Positions 1 to 7,596 of a DNA stretch of 28,712 nt are shown one piece after another. Under the pieces are notes generated by a model. That model ran no database searches. It worked only from the letters and a program-made list of their open reading frames with translations, and had not been told where the DNA came from. Both the position numbers and the translations under genes were made by a program. Each line of letters opens with the position of its first letter. Position 1 is the first letter of the stretch. This DNA comes from an uncultured Lachnospiraceae bacterium. GTDB lineage: Bacteria > Bacillota > Clostridia > Lachnospirales > Lachnospiraceae. The DNA lies in assembly GCA_958426095.1 (NCBI GenBank), contig CATZYB010000007.1, positions 1 through 28,712 on the forward strand, read 5' to 3'.

Positions 1-693
1 GTACCGGTAAATGAGACAGAGGAAGCTCTTGTAGGCGTATTGCCAGGCGCTAACTGTGGTGCCTGTGGTTTTGCCGGCTGTTCCGGTTATGCAGCTGCTT
101 TGGCAGAGGGATCTGCTGAAGTCGGTCTGTGTTCTCCAGGTGGTCCGGACGTTGCTGCAGAATGTGCAGAAATCTTAGGTGTTTCTGCGGGTTCTATGGA
201 GAAAAAAGTTGCTATTATCCAGTGTGCAGGTACATGTGATTCTGTAAACCAGAAACTTGACTACCATGGCATCGATACATGTCAGGCTGTAAGCCTTATG
301 TGGAGCGGTGACAGCGCATGTCAGTATGGTTGTCTTGGTCACGGCGATTGTGCTGCTGTCTGCCCTGAAAATGCAATTACAGTCTGCAACGGTCTTGCTA
401 CTGTAAACCCAGACCTCTGCGTAGGTTGTGGACTTTGTGCAAAAGCTTGTCCAAAGCATATCATTATTATCGAACCTTTGAAATTCACACAGCATGTGCG
501 TTGTGTCAATAAAGACAAAGGTGCTGAGACAAGAAAAACATGTAAAGTTGGTTGTATCGGTTGTATGAAGTGTCAGAAAGAATGTGAAGCTGGCGCTATC
601 ACCGTAACAAACTTCAATGCTACAATTGATTACGATAAATGTACAAACTGTGGTCATTGTAAAGAAGTTTGTCCGGTACATGCTATTCAGTAA
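1..693 (+). CDS. rnfB: RnfB, Rnf electron transport complex subunit B (5' end missing)
   Basis: Iron-sulfur subunit of the membrane Rnf complex, which couples electron flow from reduced ferredoxin to NAD+ with Na+ or H+ pumping. The frame is open from base 1, so the N-terminal membrane anchor and start lie outside the window. Visible are the four-cysteine RnfB motif near the left edge (CGACGFAGC plus a later Cys in LCSPGG), an internal CAGTC/CQYGCLGHGDC segment, and two ferredoxin-type CxxCxxCxxxCP clusters (CVGCGLCAKACP and CTNCGHCKEVCP), with a further CIGCMKCQKEC set between them. RnfB is normally the last gene of clostridial rnfCDGEAB operons, which fits the strong terminator just downstream. 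Family assignment is secure; only the true length is unknown. Confidence 0.95.
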   Translation, partial: VPVNETEEALVGVLPGANCGACGFAGCSGYAAALAEGSAEVGLCSPGGPDVAAECAEILGVSAGSMEKKVAIIQCAGTCDSVNQKLDYHGIDTCQAVSLMWSGDSACQYGCLGHGDCAAVCPENAITVCNGLATVNPDLCVGCGLCAKACPKHIIIIEPLKFTQHVRCVNKDKGAETRKTCKVGCIGCMKCQKECEAGAITVTNFNATIDYDKCTNCGHCKEVCPVHAIQ

Positions 694-710
694 ATAAAAA
701 CTGAGCAGTG

Positions 711-751
711 GGGGATATCCAAAGTCGTAAGATGAGGGATATCCCTTTTTT
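711..751 (+). terminator. Rho-independent terminator of the rnf operon
   Basis: The 9-bp arms GGGATATCC (712-720) and GGATATCCC (737-745) enclose a 16-base loop and are followed by six T (746-751). It lies 18 bases after the rnfB stop and just before the next gene's ribosome site. Confidence 0.85.
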
Positions 752-781
752 GCTTCGGAACTTTTGGGAGGATTATACAAT

Positions 782-1948
782 ATGAGCTTTGACTTTGATA
801 AAATTGTCGATCGAAAGAATACCAATTGTTTGAAATATGATTTTATGAATGAATTTCATAAGCCGGAGGATGTGATGTCCCTTTGGGTAGCAGATATGGA
901 TTTTGAATCTCCGAAAGAAGTCCGTGAAGCTTTAATTCGGGCGGCAGAGCATGGAATTTATGGATATACGGATACAAAGAGCGATTATTATGAAGCGGTA
1001 GCCGACTGGTTTGAAAATGGCTTCGCATGGCGTCCGGAAGAAAAATGGATGATAAAGGTGCCTGGCGTCGTGTTTGGTATTTCCACAGCAATTCGAGGAT
1101 TGACGGAGCCAGGGGATGCCATTCTGATCCAAACACCAGTATATTATCCTTTTGCCAGATCTATTGAGCGCAACGGACGGAAAGTCGTAAGAAATTCTCT
1201 TTGTTATAAAGACGGAAAATATGTCATTGATTTTAATGATTTTGAAAATAAAATTCGAGAAAATAATGTCAGATTATTTATCATGTGCAGTCCGCATAAT
1301 CCTGTAGGAAGGGTGTGGACCCGTGAGGAACTCATTCATATGGGAGAAATTTGTCAGGCCTATGGCGTTGTCATAGTTTCGGATGAAATCCATTGCGATT
1401 TTACCTATAGCGGGCATGAACATACGGTATATGCATCTCTGGGAGAAAAATTTGCCGATCATTCAGTTATATGTACTGCACCGAGTAAAACCTTCAACCT
1501 GGCCGGACTTCAGATTTCCAATATATTTATTTCAAATCCGGAATTGAGAAAACGGTTTATCATTGCTTTGAACCGGACAGGATATATGAGTCCTAATATG
1601 ATGGGTATCTATGCAGCTCAGGCCGCATACAGATATGGCCGGCCGTGGCTGGATGCACTAAAGGCTTATCTGGCCGAGAATCTTTCTCTTGTCAGGGATT
1701 TTGTCCGGGAAGAATTGCCGGGCGTCCGTCTGGTGGAGCCGGAGGGAACTTATTTAATCTGGCTGGATTGCCGGGAGCTTGGTTATTCGGATGATGAACT
1801 GAATAATAAGGTGCTGAACGATGCGAAATTGTGGCTGGATGGCGGAAGCATGTTTGGGGAGGAAGGTAAAGGATTCCAGAGAATCAATATCGCCTGCCCG
1901 AAAAGTGTTTTGAAGGATGCGCTTATAAGATTTAAAAATATTTTATAA
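782..1948 (+). CDS. MalY/PatB-type PLP-dependent C-S lyase (cystathionine beta-lyase-like aminotransferase fold)
   Basis: Fold-type I PLP enzyme of 388 residues. Proteins of the MalY/PatB group cleave C-S bonds in cystathionine or cysteine conjugates, releasing ammonia, pyruvate and a thiol. Seen: an N-terminal SLWVADMDF block typical of this group, SPHNPVGR (Asn173), SDEIHCD (Asp201 and His204, contacting PLP) and the Schiff-base lysine in SKTFNLAGL (Lys236). A TTG 18 bases upstream is in frame, but the GGGAGG ribosome site (767-772) fits the ATG at 782. The gene stands alone between the rnf terminator and a separate promoter. Sulfur substrate and physiological role (methionine metabolism or thiol release) cannot be told from sequence; a plain aminotransferase role is the alternative. 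Confidence 0.88.
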   Translation: MSFDFDKIVDRKNTNCLKYDFMNEFHKPEDVMSLWVADMDFESPKEVREALIRAAEHGIYGYTDTKSDYYEAVADWFENGFAWRPEEKWMIKVPGVVFGISTAIRGLTEPGDAILIQTPVYYPFARSIERNGRKVVRNSLCYKDGKYVIDFNDFENKIRENNVRLFIMCSPHNPVGRVWTREELIHMGEICQAYGVVIVSDEIHCDFTYSGHEHTVYASLGEKFADHSVICTAPSKTFNLAGLQISNIFISNPELRKRFIIALNRTGYMSPNMMGIYAAQAAYRYGRPWLDALKAYLAENLSLVRDFVREELPGVRLVEPEGTYLIWLDCRELGYSDDELNNKVLNDAKLWLDGGSMFGEEGKGFQRINIACPKSVLKDALIRFKNIL

Positions 1949-2040
1949 AATAAATCTTGTTGTAAAATTGACGGACATCTGTCTTCCAGAGACGGAAAAT
2001 TGGGTAAAATGCTGTAATTTAATAAAGTGGCAGAGATTTC

Positions 2041-2069
2041 TTGTCACAGAATTAACTTTGGTGTATAAT
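2041..2069 (+). promoter_or_regulatory. Sigma-A type promoter for the aspartate-aminotransferase-like gene
   Basis: TTGTCA (2041-2046), a 17-base spacer and a perfect TATAAT (2064-2069), 35 bases before the start codon. The 156-base gap after the C-S lyase gene holds no clear terminator. Confidence 0.8.
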
Positions 2070-2104
2070 TTAACATTGATAAAGCGACAGGGAGGAAATG
2101 ACAC

Positions 2105-3391
2105 ATGAAAGCTTACAGTCAGATGAGTAAGGAAGAACTTTTAGCATTGAAATCCGAATTGGAAAAGGCTTATAATGAATTTAAGGCCCAGGGATTGAAA
2201 CTGGATATGTCCAGAGGTAAGCCGTCATCAGAGCAGATGGATTTATCCATGGGAATGATGGATGTTTTCCACAGCAGGGCAGATTTAACCGCAGCCGACG
2301 GCTTGGATTGCCGAAATTACGGGAATCTGGACGGTCTGCCGGAAGCAAAAGAATTGATGGCATCCATGATGGAATGCCGGGCGGAAGATATCATCGTTTA
2401 CGGAAATTCAAGTTTGAATGTTATGTATGATACGGTAGCACGTTCGATGACTCACGGCGTCATGGGAAATACGCCATGGTGTAAGCTTGACAAGGTGAAA
2501 TTTCTCTGTCCTGTACCGGGATATGACAGACATTTTGCCATTACAGAATATTTTGGTATTGAGATGATCAATGTTCCGATGACACCGGAAGGTCCGGATA
2601 TGGATATTGTAGAAAAACTGGTATCGGAGGATGAAGCGATCAAAGGTATTTGGTGTGTACCGAAATATTCGAATCCACAGGGAATCAGCTATTCTGATGA
2701 AACGATCCGCCGTTTTGCCCGTTTAAAACCGGCAGCAAAGGATTTCCGTTTATACTGGGACAATGCTTATTGTATCCATCATTTATATGACGATAAGCAG
2801 GATAATATTCTGGAGATTCTGGATGAATGCCGTAAGGCCGGGAATCCGGATCTGGCTTATAAATTTGTATCCACTTCAAAGGTCAGCTTCCCTGGTTCCG
2901 GTGTGGCCGCTCTTGGCGCTTCGAAAGCCAATCTGGAAGATATTAAGAAGCAGCTGACCATTCAGACGATTGGTCATGATAAACTGAATCAGCTTCGCCA
3001 TGTACGTTTCTTTAAGGACATTGACGGAATGCGTGCTCACATGATGAAGCATGCAGCAATCATCCGTCCGAAGTTTGAACTTGTTCTGGACAAGCTGGAT
3101 AAAGAACTTACAGGGCTTGGAATCGGCGAATGGCTTCGCCCGATCGGCGGCTATTTCATAAGCTTTGATTCCATGGAAGGCTGTGCAAAGGCTATTGTTG
3201 CCAAGGCAAAAGAGGCCGGTGTTGTAATGACCGGAGCCGGAGCAACTTTCCCTTATGGAAAAGATCCGAAGGACAGTAATATCCGTATTGCACCGACATA
3301 TCCTTCGATAGATGAGCTGAGCCTGGCTGTTGATTTATTTATTCTTTGTGTCAAGCTCGTCAGTGTAGACAAATTATTGGAAAACATGTAG
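2105..3391 (+). CDS. PLP-dependent aminotransferase of the aspartate aminotransferase Ic / MocR-domain type
   Basis: 428-residue fold-type I aminotransferase resembling the actinobacterial/clostridial aspartate aminotransferase group (the family Pfam calls Aminotran_MocR, here without any HTH). Expected reaction: aspartate plus 2-oxoglutarate to oxaloacetate plus glutamate. Seen: the LDMSRGKPS opening, the cofactor-binding YGNSSLNVMYD stretch (99-109), YSNPQG (Asn190), YWDNAY (Asp219) and the PLP lysine in STSKVSFPGSG (Lys259). The start has a GGGAGG site (2090-2095) 9 bases upstream. It has its own promoter and terminator, so it is monocistronic. Ends in TAG, which shows that amber is an ordinary stop in this genome. 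Substrate is inferred from family only. Confidence 0.88.
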   Translation: MKAYSQMSKEELLALKSELEKAYNEFKAQGLKLDMSRGKPSSEQMDLSMGMMDVFHSRADLTAADGLDCRNYGNLDGLPEAKELMASMMECRAEDIIVYGNSSLNVMYDTVARSMTHGVMGNTPWCKLDKVKFLCPVPGYDRHFAITEYFGIEMINVPMTPEGPDMDIVEKLVSEDEAIKGIWCVPKYSNPQGISYSDETIRRFARLKPAAKDFRLYWDNAYCIHHLYDDKQDNILEILDECRKAGNPDLAYKFVSTSKVSFPGSGVAALGASKANLEDIKKQLTIQTIGHDKLNQLRHVRFFKDIDGMRAHMMKHAAIIRPKFELVLDKLDKELTGLGIGEWLRPIGGYFISFDSMEGCAKAIVAKAKEAGVVMTGAGATFPYGKDPKDSNIRIAPTYPSIDELSLAVDLFILCVKLVSVDKLLENM

Positions 3392-3397
3392 AATAGA

Positions 3398-3433
3398 GAG
3401 CGTGATGTATGACATCACGCTCATTTTATTTTT
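3398..3433 (+). terminator. Rho-independent terminator after the aminotransferase gene
   Basis: An 11-bp perfect stem (3398-3408 with 3412-3422) closes a three-base ATG loop and is followed by a T-rich tract from 3424. It begins 7 bases after the stop codon. Its loop and downstream arm also contain the -35 element of the next promoter. Confidence 0.9.
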
Positions 3434-3438
3434 ATAAT
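3409..3438 (+). promoter_or_regulatory. Promoter of the gpsA-like gene, embedded in the upstream terminator
   Basis: ATGACA (3409-3414), 18-base spacer, perfect TATAAT (3433-3438). The predicted start point near 3446 would leave a leader of about 20 bases carrying the GGAGGAG ribosome site. The -35 box lies in the loop and 3' arm of the preceding terminator. Confidence 0.6.
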
Positions 3439-3465
3439 ATATCATTGTATGGAGGAGACGAAGAG

Positions 3466-4422
3466 ATGAAGATTACAGTGATTGGCTGCGGGCGGTGGGG
3501 CTCGTTTATTACCTGGTATCTGGATTCTATCGGACATCAGGTGTTTTTATATGGGAGAAAAACTTCCGCCCATATGCAGCGTTTTTTAAAAGAGAGGAAA
3601 AATAATTTGCTGACTTTGCCGGAGACGGTTGGATTAACGACCGATTTATCCATTGCGGCTGAGTCCGATGTCGTTGTTATATCCATTAATTCTCAGGGCC
3701 TTCAAAAACTGATGGAGAAACTGAAAGTTTTGAAATTGAGAAAAAAGAAAATAGTTCTCTGCATGAAAGGTATTGAAATTGAAACAGGACGGCGATTGTC
3801 CCAGATTGCCGAAGAAAATCTGGATGAATCGAATTCGGTGGCCGTCTGGTTGGGACCGGGACATGTCCAGGAGTTTACCAACGGTATACCGAATTGTATG
3901 GTCATAGACAGTTCGGATGAACAGACAAAGTCTCAGCTTGTGGAGGAATTTTCCAGTTCATTGATTCGTTTTTATTATGGTCAGGATTTGATCGGTAATG
4001 AGATCGGCGGCGCTGCGAAGAATGTTATCGGTATTGCGGCGGGAATGTTGGATGGTTTTCACTTATCCACCTTAAAAGGAGCATTGATGTCAAGGGGAAC
4101 ACGGGAGGTTGCCCGACTGATCAAGGCGATGGGCGGTAACGAATTGTCAGCTTATGGTCTGTGCCATCTTGGAGATTATGAGGCCACAGTTTTTTCTGAG
4201 TTCAGTCATAATCGGCGTTTTGGCGAGTTATTTGTCCAGGGAAAAGAAAGTGATGATCTGGCAGAAGGCTATTTTACAGTAAAAGCTTTGATGAAACTGG
4301 AAAAGGAATATCATGTGGAACTGCCAATCTGTCATACAGTTTATGAAGTTCTTTATGAGGGACGTGAACCATCTGAAGCATTGGAATCCCTTTTCACCCG
4401 GAGTTTGAAAAATGAATTTTAA
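3466..4422 (+). CDS. NAD(P)H-dependent glycerol-3-phosphate dehydrogenase (GpsA-like)
   Basis: Cytoplasmic enzyme family that reduces dihydroxyacetone phosphate to sn-glycerol-3-phosphate for phospholipid synthesis. The 318 residues begin with a Rossmann motif (MKITVIGCGRWGSF), contain the CMKGIE segment and the catalytic-lysine motif in GNEIGGAAKNVIGIAAGM, then the all-helical C-terminal domain with SRGTREVARL. The ATG at 3466 is chosen because GGAGGAG (3451-3457) sits properly upstream; an in-frame start at 3409 would fall inside the terminator stem. Length is slightly short for GpsA (about 330), and several usually constant positions differ from textbook GpsA, so this may be a second, divergent copy. 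A related ketopantoate- or opine-type dehydrogenase is less likely. Confidence 0.85.
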   Translation: MKITVIGCGRWGSFITWYLDSIGHQVFLYGRKTSAHMQRFLKERKNNLLTLPETVGLTTDLSIAAESDVVVISINSQGLQKLMEKLKVLKLRKKKIVLCMKGIEIETGRRLSQIAEENLDESNSVAVWLGPGHVQEFTNGIPNCMVIDSSDEQTKSQLVEEFSSSLIRFYYGQDLIGNEIGGAAKNVIGIAAGMLDGFHLSTLKGALMSRGTREVARLIKAMGGNELSAYGLCHLGDYEATVFSEFSHNRRFGELFVQGKESDDLAEGYFTVKALMKLEKEYHVELPICHTVYEVLYEGREPSEALESLFTRSLKNEF

Positions 4423-4482
4423 GTAATAATTAACTATATTTCATAAAAATTAAAAAAATGTTACAAAAATGAGATTTTTTGC

Positions 4483-4513
4483 TTGACCTACCCCCTACCC
4501 CTGGTGTTATTAT
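4483..4513 (+). promoter_or_regulatory. Probable extended -10 promoter for the surface-protein/pth2 pair
   Basis: TTGACC (4483-4488), a long 19-base spacer containing a C-rich run, and TATTAT (4508-4513) preceded by TGT, giving an extended -10 form. The AGGAGG site (4542-4547) and start codon follow about 45 bases later. Confidence 0.5.
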
Positions 4514-4558
4514 ATATAAATGTGAAGAAATACAGACAATCAGGAGGCACAATCAAAA

Positions 4559-6259
4559 ATGGCAGCGGTTAAAAGAATTGCGACAGTCGGTTTGATCATG
4601 GCTCTGGCCGTACCGACAATTGTATATGGTGCGGAAAAAGCAGGGTATAGTCAGCCGATCAAGGATACAAAGAATCAGCAGGCCGGGGTGTTTGGCTGTG
4701 AAAAAGATACGGAGGAATGGGCAAAAGAGATTATCTTGACAGCTTCAGCTGTTCCGGACAGTGGAAAAACACTTCCGGAAATTTCATTTTTATGGCGGGA
4801 AGATCAGGATGACACTGTTTCGACCGGAAAGACATATACGGTGAAGGAAAATGGCATTTATACGGTGACAATCCAGTTGCCAGAGGGAAGCGGGCTGACG
4901 GCAGAGGATATTCAGGTGGATGTACAGAATATTGATACGACAGGGCCTGAAATTGTCAGCGTGACTAAAGACGTATCCGAATGGACCAGCGGTGCTGTAA
5001 AAATAACAGTTGAGTGTGAAGATTATCAGAAAGCAGAGGATGATACGGAGAAAATGGACGGCGAAATTGCTGAAGAAGCCAAAGGCTCCGGACTTCATCC
5101 GGAGGGCGCCTATTCTTTTGATGGGGGAAAAACCTGGACAACAGATAATTTTGTTACAGTTGAAGAAAATACGACCATTGATTTTGTAGTTCGGGATGCT
5201 CTGGAAAATACGACAAAACAGAGTATTACAGTAGATAATATTGATAAATCCGAACCGGCTGTCCGGCTGGGTATTGTCGATGGCGGCGTATTGTATGAAG
5301 GTGAAGGCGGCAGTCTGAGATTGTCTGCAAGTGCATCGGATGCTCATTCCGGCCTGGCGGATCAGCCTTATTCATGGGATGGCGGCGTCAGTTGGACCGG
5401 CAATTCAATTCATACGGTAACGGAAGCCGGAGATTATACGGTTCTTGTGAGGGATAGGGCCGGGAATTACACTCAGGCAACGGTGACAGTCAATTATGCA
5501 CAAAGAACATCCGATATGAGCGGCAGTGGCACAGGAAACAGTCCGGCCAGCAGCAACGGAAGCGGTTATGTTTCCGAAAACAATGGGATAGGAACAGTAT
5601 ATTACGGCGTCCCGGCGGCGATGGCCGGAACAGTTAATAATAATGTAAGTGAGAGTACTGACGGGTCCGTAAAAGAAACGGAAGAGAACAAAGAAACGCG
5701 GGAAACAGAAAATCAGGAAAGCGTCCGGGAGACGGAAACAGAAGCGGCGGAAAGTGAAAATTTGAAAACGCCTGTCGTTCAAACGAATAATACGTCCGGT
5801 TTTCCAATTCGATGGGTTTTGCTTGTTATTGCAGCGGCAGCCATTATCATGGGCATTATTATGGCGGCAAAATTAATTTCTGAACGTCAGACCGTTGCCG
5901 CCGGATGGGACGATGATGATAGAGAAGATATGGAAAAGGTTTATGCCAGAGTGTCTGAAAAAGAGAGTCAGACGTTGAAGGCAGCAGCGCCTGTATCGGC
6001 AGTTCAGAATACGGAAGTACAGGACAGAGCCGGAGATACGATTCAGTTAGATACGGAAGTTATCGAAGAAGCCATGGCGGAAGTGGAAACCGTAGAAACA
6101 CCGGTTGCAGAGACGCCAGTCGAAGACATAAAAACGACAGCGGATGCGGCAACGGTAGAGATTCCGGCAGTCGAGGCGGAACCGGTAGTTCTTGAAGGGG
6201 CGCATAGCCGTTTGACTTATGATCCGGCTACGGGCGAATATAGATATGAATTTAAATGA
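4559..6259 (+). CDS. Membrane-anchored surface protein with Ig-like repeats and acidic cytoplasmic tail
   Basis: Unrecognised 566-residue protein with clear architecture. Residues 1-24 form a signal peptide ending near VYGA. Residues about 130-315 hold two related beta-sandwich-like repeats, each with a Y-S-[FW]-D-G-G-x-x-W-T motif and a DxxxNxT/AGNYT end, as in bacterial Ig-like domains of cell-surface proteins. A Ser/Gly/Asn/Glu-rich low-complexity stretch (about 320-410) follows, then one hydrophobic helix (about 419-441) and a strongly acidic tail rich in Glu, Ala, Thr and Val (VETPVAETPVED). The layout suggests a wall-spanning ectodomain anchored by one helix with about 125 residues inside the cell. 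AGGAGG lies 11 bases before ATG. It is co-directional with pth2, 18 bases downstream. Function unknown; adhesion or envelope sensing are guesses. Confidence 0.75.
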   Translation: MAAVKRIATVGLIMALAVPTIVYGAEKAGYSQPIKDTKNQQAGVFGCEKDTEEWAKEIILTASAVPDSGKTLPEISFLWREDQDDTVSTGKTYTVKENGIYTVTIQLPEGSGLTAEDIQVDVQNIDTTGPEIVSVTKDVSEWTSGAVKITVECEDYQKAEDDTEKMDGEIAEEAKGSGLHPEGAYSFDGGKTWTTDNFVTVEENTTIDFVVRDALENTTKQSITVDNIDKSEPAVRLGIVDGGVLYEGEGGSLRLSASASDAHSGLADQPYSWDGGVSWTGNSIHTVTEAGDYTVLVRDRAGNYTQATVTVNYAQRTSDMSGSGTGNSPASSNGSGYVSENNGIGTVYYGVPAAMAGTVNNNVSESTDGSVKETEENKETRETENQESVRETETEAAESENLKTPVVQTNNTSGFPIRWVLLVIAAAAIIMGIIMAAKLISERQTVAAGWDDDDREDMEKVYARVSEKESQTLKAAAPVSAVQNTEVQDRAGDTIQLDTEVIEEAMAEVETVETPVAETPVEDIKTTADAATVEIPAVEAEPVVLEGAHSRLTYDPATGEYRYEFK

Positions 6260-6277
6260 TAAGCATTGGAGGCGGTT

Positions 6278-6700
6278 ATGTATCAATCGAAACAGATGAT
6301 TGTTGTACGGCGGGACTTAAAAATGCGTAAAGGTAAAATTGCGGCGCAGGCGGGACACGCCTGCGTGACCGCTGTATTGATGGCATTGGAACACGAAAAC
6401 AGGCTGTCTCAGGTGCGGACAGTGGGAGATGGCATCCGGTTGGAAACTTCCGGTCAGGAGCCGACCCCGTTGAGTGAATGGTTTGACAAGGGAGTTGCGA
6501 AAATCTGCGTTTATGTGGATTCGGAAGAGGAACTTCTCGAGATTGATCGTCAGGCCAAGGAGGCAGGAATTATTTCTGCTCTGATCTGTGATGCGGGGAT
6601 GACGGAATTTCATGGAGAGCCGACCTATACATGTCTGGCATTGGAACCTCAGTCGGCGGAAAAAGTAGATCCGATTACAGGGCATTTGCCTTTATATTAA
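6278..6700 (+). CDS. Pth2-family peptidyl-tRNA hydrolase
   Basis: 140-residue protein of the archaeal/eukaryotic PTH2 type, which releases peptides from peptidyl-tRNA dropped by ribosomes. Seen: the hallmark MRKGKIAAQAGHACVTA segment (Lys, Gln and His of the active region), a middle LSEWFDKGVAKICVYVDSEEEL strand-helix unit, DAGMTEFHGEPTYT and the C-terminal GHLPLY, all in the family order. The true start is the ATG at 6278 with TTGGAGG (6266-6272); an in-frame TTG at 6266 is part of that ribosome site. Bacteria normally use the unrelated Pth1, so this is probably an accessory copy. Cotranscription with the surface protein is likely, as no terminator or promoter is visible between them. Confidence 0.85.
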   Translation: MYQSKQMIVVRRDLKMRKGKIAAQAGHACVTAVLMALEHENRLSQVRTVGDGIRLETSGQEPTPLSEWFDKGVAKICVYVDSEEELLEIDRQAKEAGIISALICDAGMTEFHGEPTYTCLALEPQSAEKVDPITGHLPLY

Positions 6701-6704
6701 AAAT

Positions 6705-6751
6705 GAGGCTGCGGAAGCAACTAGAGTTTAGCTGTTTCCGCAGCCTTTTTG
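6705..6751 (+). terminator. Terminator between converging pth2 and the ferredoxin-like gene
   Basis: A 10-bp perfect stem (6707-6716 with 6736-6745) is followed by TTTTT on the plus strand. An A-rich stretch precedes it (6699-6703), so it can also terminate the minus-strand gene ending at 6762. Confidence 0.88.
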
Positions 6752-6761
6752 ATGTGTCTGT

Positions 6762-7493
6762 CTATTTGTTAAGCACACGACCGTCGGTGGAGATGATGAC
6801 GACCTGCCATGGAATGAATTTACCGCTGTTCTTTAAAGCGGTAATAGCGGCCCGTTCAATGCCGCCGCAGCAAGGGACTTCCATTCGGACGATGGTGAGA
6901 CTTTTTATATCATTGTTCCTGATGATTTCAGTCAACTTTTCACTGTAATCGCCTTCGTCCAGTTTTGGACAGCCAATCAGCGTAATCTTACCCCGGATAT
7001 AGTCCTGATGGAAATTGCCATAGGCATAGGCGGTACAATCTGCGGCAATCAGTAAGTGGGCGTCGTTAAAGTAAGGAGCGTTTACCGGAGCCAGTTTGAT
7101 TTGAACCGGCCACTGGCGAAGTTGGGATAAAGCGGCAGGGGCCTCTTCCTGGTGATGGGGCTGAGATAGAGGGTCAGAGACATTTTCCCGTCGAATTTGC
7201 CGGGATTGGCTTCCTGGACAGCCGCAGGCCAGAGGCTTTTCGGCCCCAGTCTGTTGTTTCTTTTTGTTTTCCATAACGGCGGCTTCATTATAAGCGGCAG
7301 CTTCACGTTCAACAAAGGAGATGGCGCCTGTCGGACAGGCAGGAAGACAATCGCCCAGGCCGTCACAGTAATCATCCCTTAATAGTTTTGCCTTGCCGTT
7401 CACCATGCCGATAGCTCCTTCATGGCAGGCCTGGGCGCAGAGACCGCAGCCGTTACATGTTTCTTCATTGATGTTTATAATTTTACGAATCAT
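6762..7493 (-). CDS. Two-cluster ferredoxin-domain protein with C-terminal cysteine domain
   Basis: 243 residues. The N-terminal ferredoxin domain has one complete cluster motif (Cys13, 16, 19, 23) and a second in which the second ligand is Leu46 (Cys43, 49 and 53 remain). A lysine/glutamine-rich linker follows. The C-terminal half has conserved-looking CTAYAYGNF, LIGCPKLDEGDY and VPCCGGIE motifs. Similar proteins occur in clostridia beside Crp/Fnr regulators and hybrid-cluster genes, suggesting a redox or nitrosative-stress electron carrier; that link is from general knowledge, and no hcp gene is in the window. GAGGAGG on the minus strand (7502-7508) fixes the start. It is divergent from the Crp/Fnr gene, with a palindrome between them. 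Stop is TAG. Confidence 0.75.
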   Translation of the reverse strand: MIRKIININEETCNGCGLCAQACHEGAIGMVNGKAKLLRDDYCDGLGDCLPACPTGAISFVEREAAAYNEAAVMENKKKQQTGAEKPLACGCPGSQSRQIRRENVSDPLSQPHHQEEAPAALSQLRQWPVQIKLAPVNAPYFNDAHLLIAADCTAYAYGNFHQDYIRGKITLIGCPKLDEGDYSEKLTEIIRNNDIKSLTIVRMEVPCCGGIERAAITALKNSGKFIPWQVVIISTDGRVLNK

Positions 7494-7541
7494 ATCGATA
7501 TCCTCCTCATAGATAGATGTTTATTGACTTCATGGAGACAG

Positions 7542-7547
7542 TATAAT
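7542..7547 (+). promoter_or_regulatory. -10 element of the Crp/Fnr gene promoter
   Basis: Perfect TATAAT on the plus strand. No good -35 lies 16-18 bases upstream (a TTGACT at 7524 is only 12 bases away). The overlapping minus-strand TATTAT (7543-7548) could serve the divergent ferredoxin gene. Confidence 0.4.
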
Positions 7548-7567
7548 ACAATAACAACAATAAGTAT

Positions 7568-7581
7568 GTTGTTTTAACAAC
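7568..7581. promoter_or_regulatory. Candidate Crp/Fnr-family operator
   Basis: GTTGTTTTAACAAC, a 5-4-5 palindrome (GTTGT-N4-ACAAC) with the spacing of Fnr-type sites, 16 bases before the regulator's TTG start. It lies downstream of the regulator's -10 (repressing position) and about 39-41 bases upstream of the predicted minus-strand transcription start (activating position). A further AACAAC at 7553-7558 makes a wider inverted pair. Confidence 0.6.
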
Positions 7582-7596
7582 GAAGGGAGAAAAAAC

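Noticed and set aside
175..825. 216-residue minus-strand ORF opposite rnfB
   Set aside because: Cys/Thr/Ser-rich reverse of ferredoxin codons; runs through the terminator and has no ribosome site.
4461..4482. Hairpin CAAAAA-TGAGA-TTTTTTG after the gpsA-like gene as a terminator
   Set aside because: The stem is only A-T pairs plus one C-G, too weak to call; listed only as possible.
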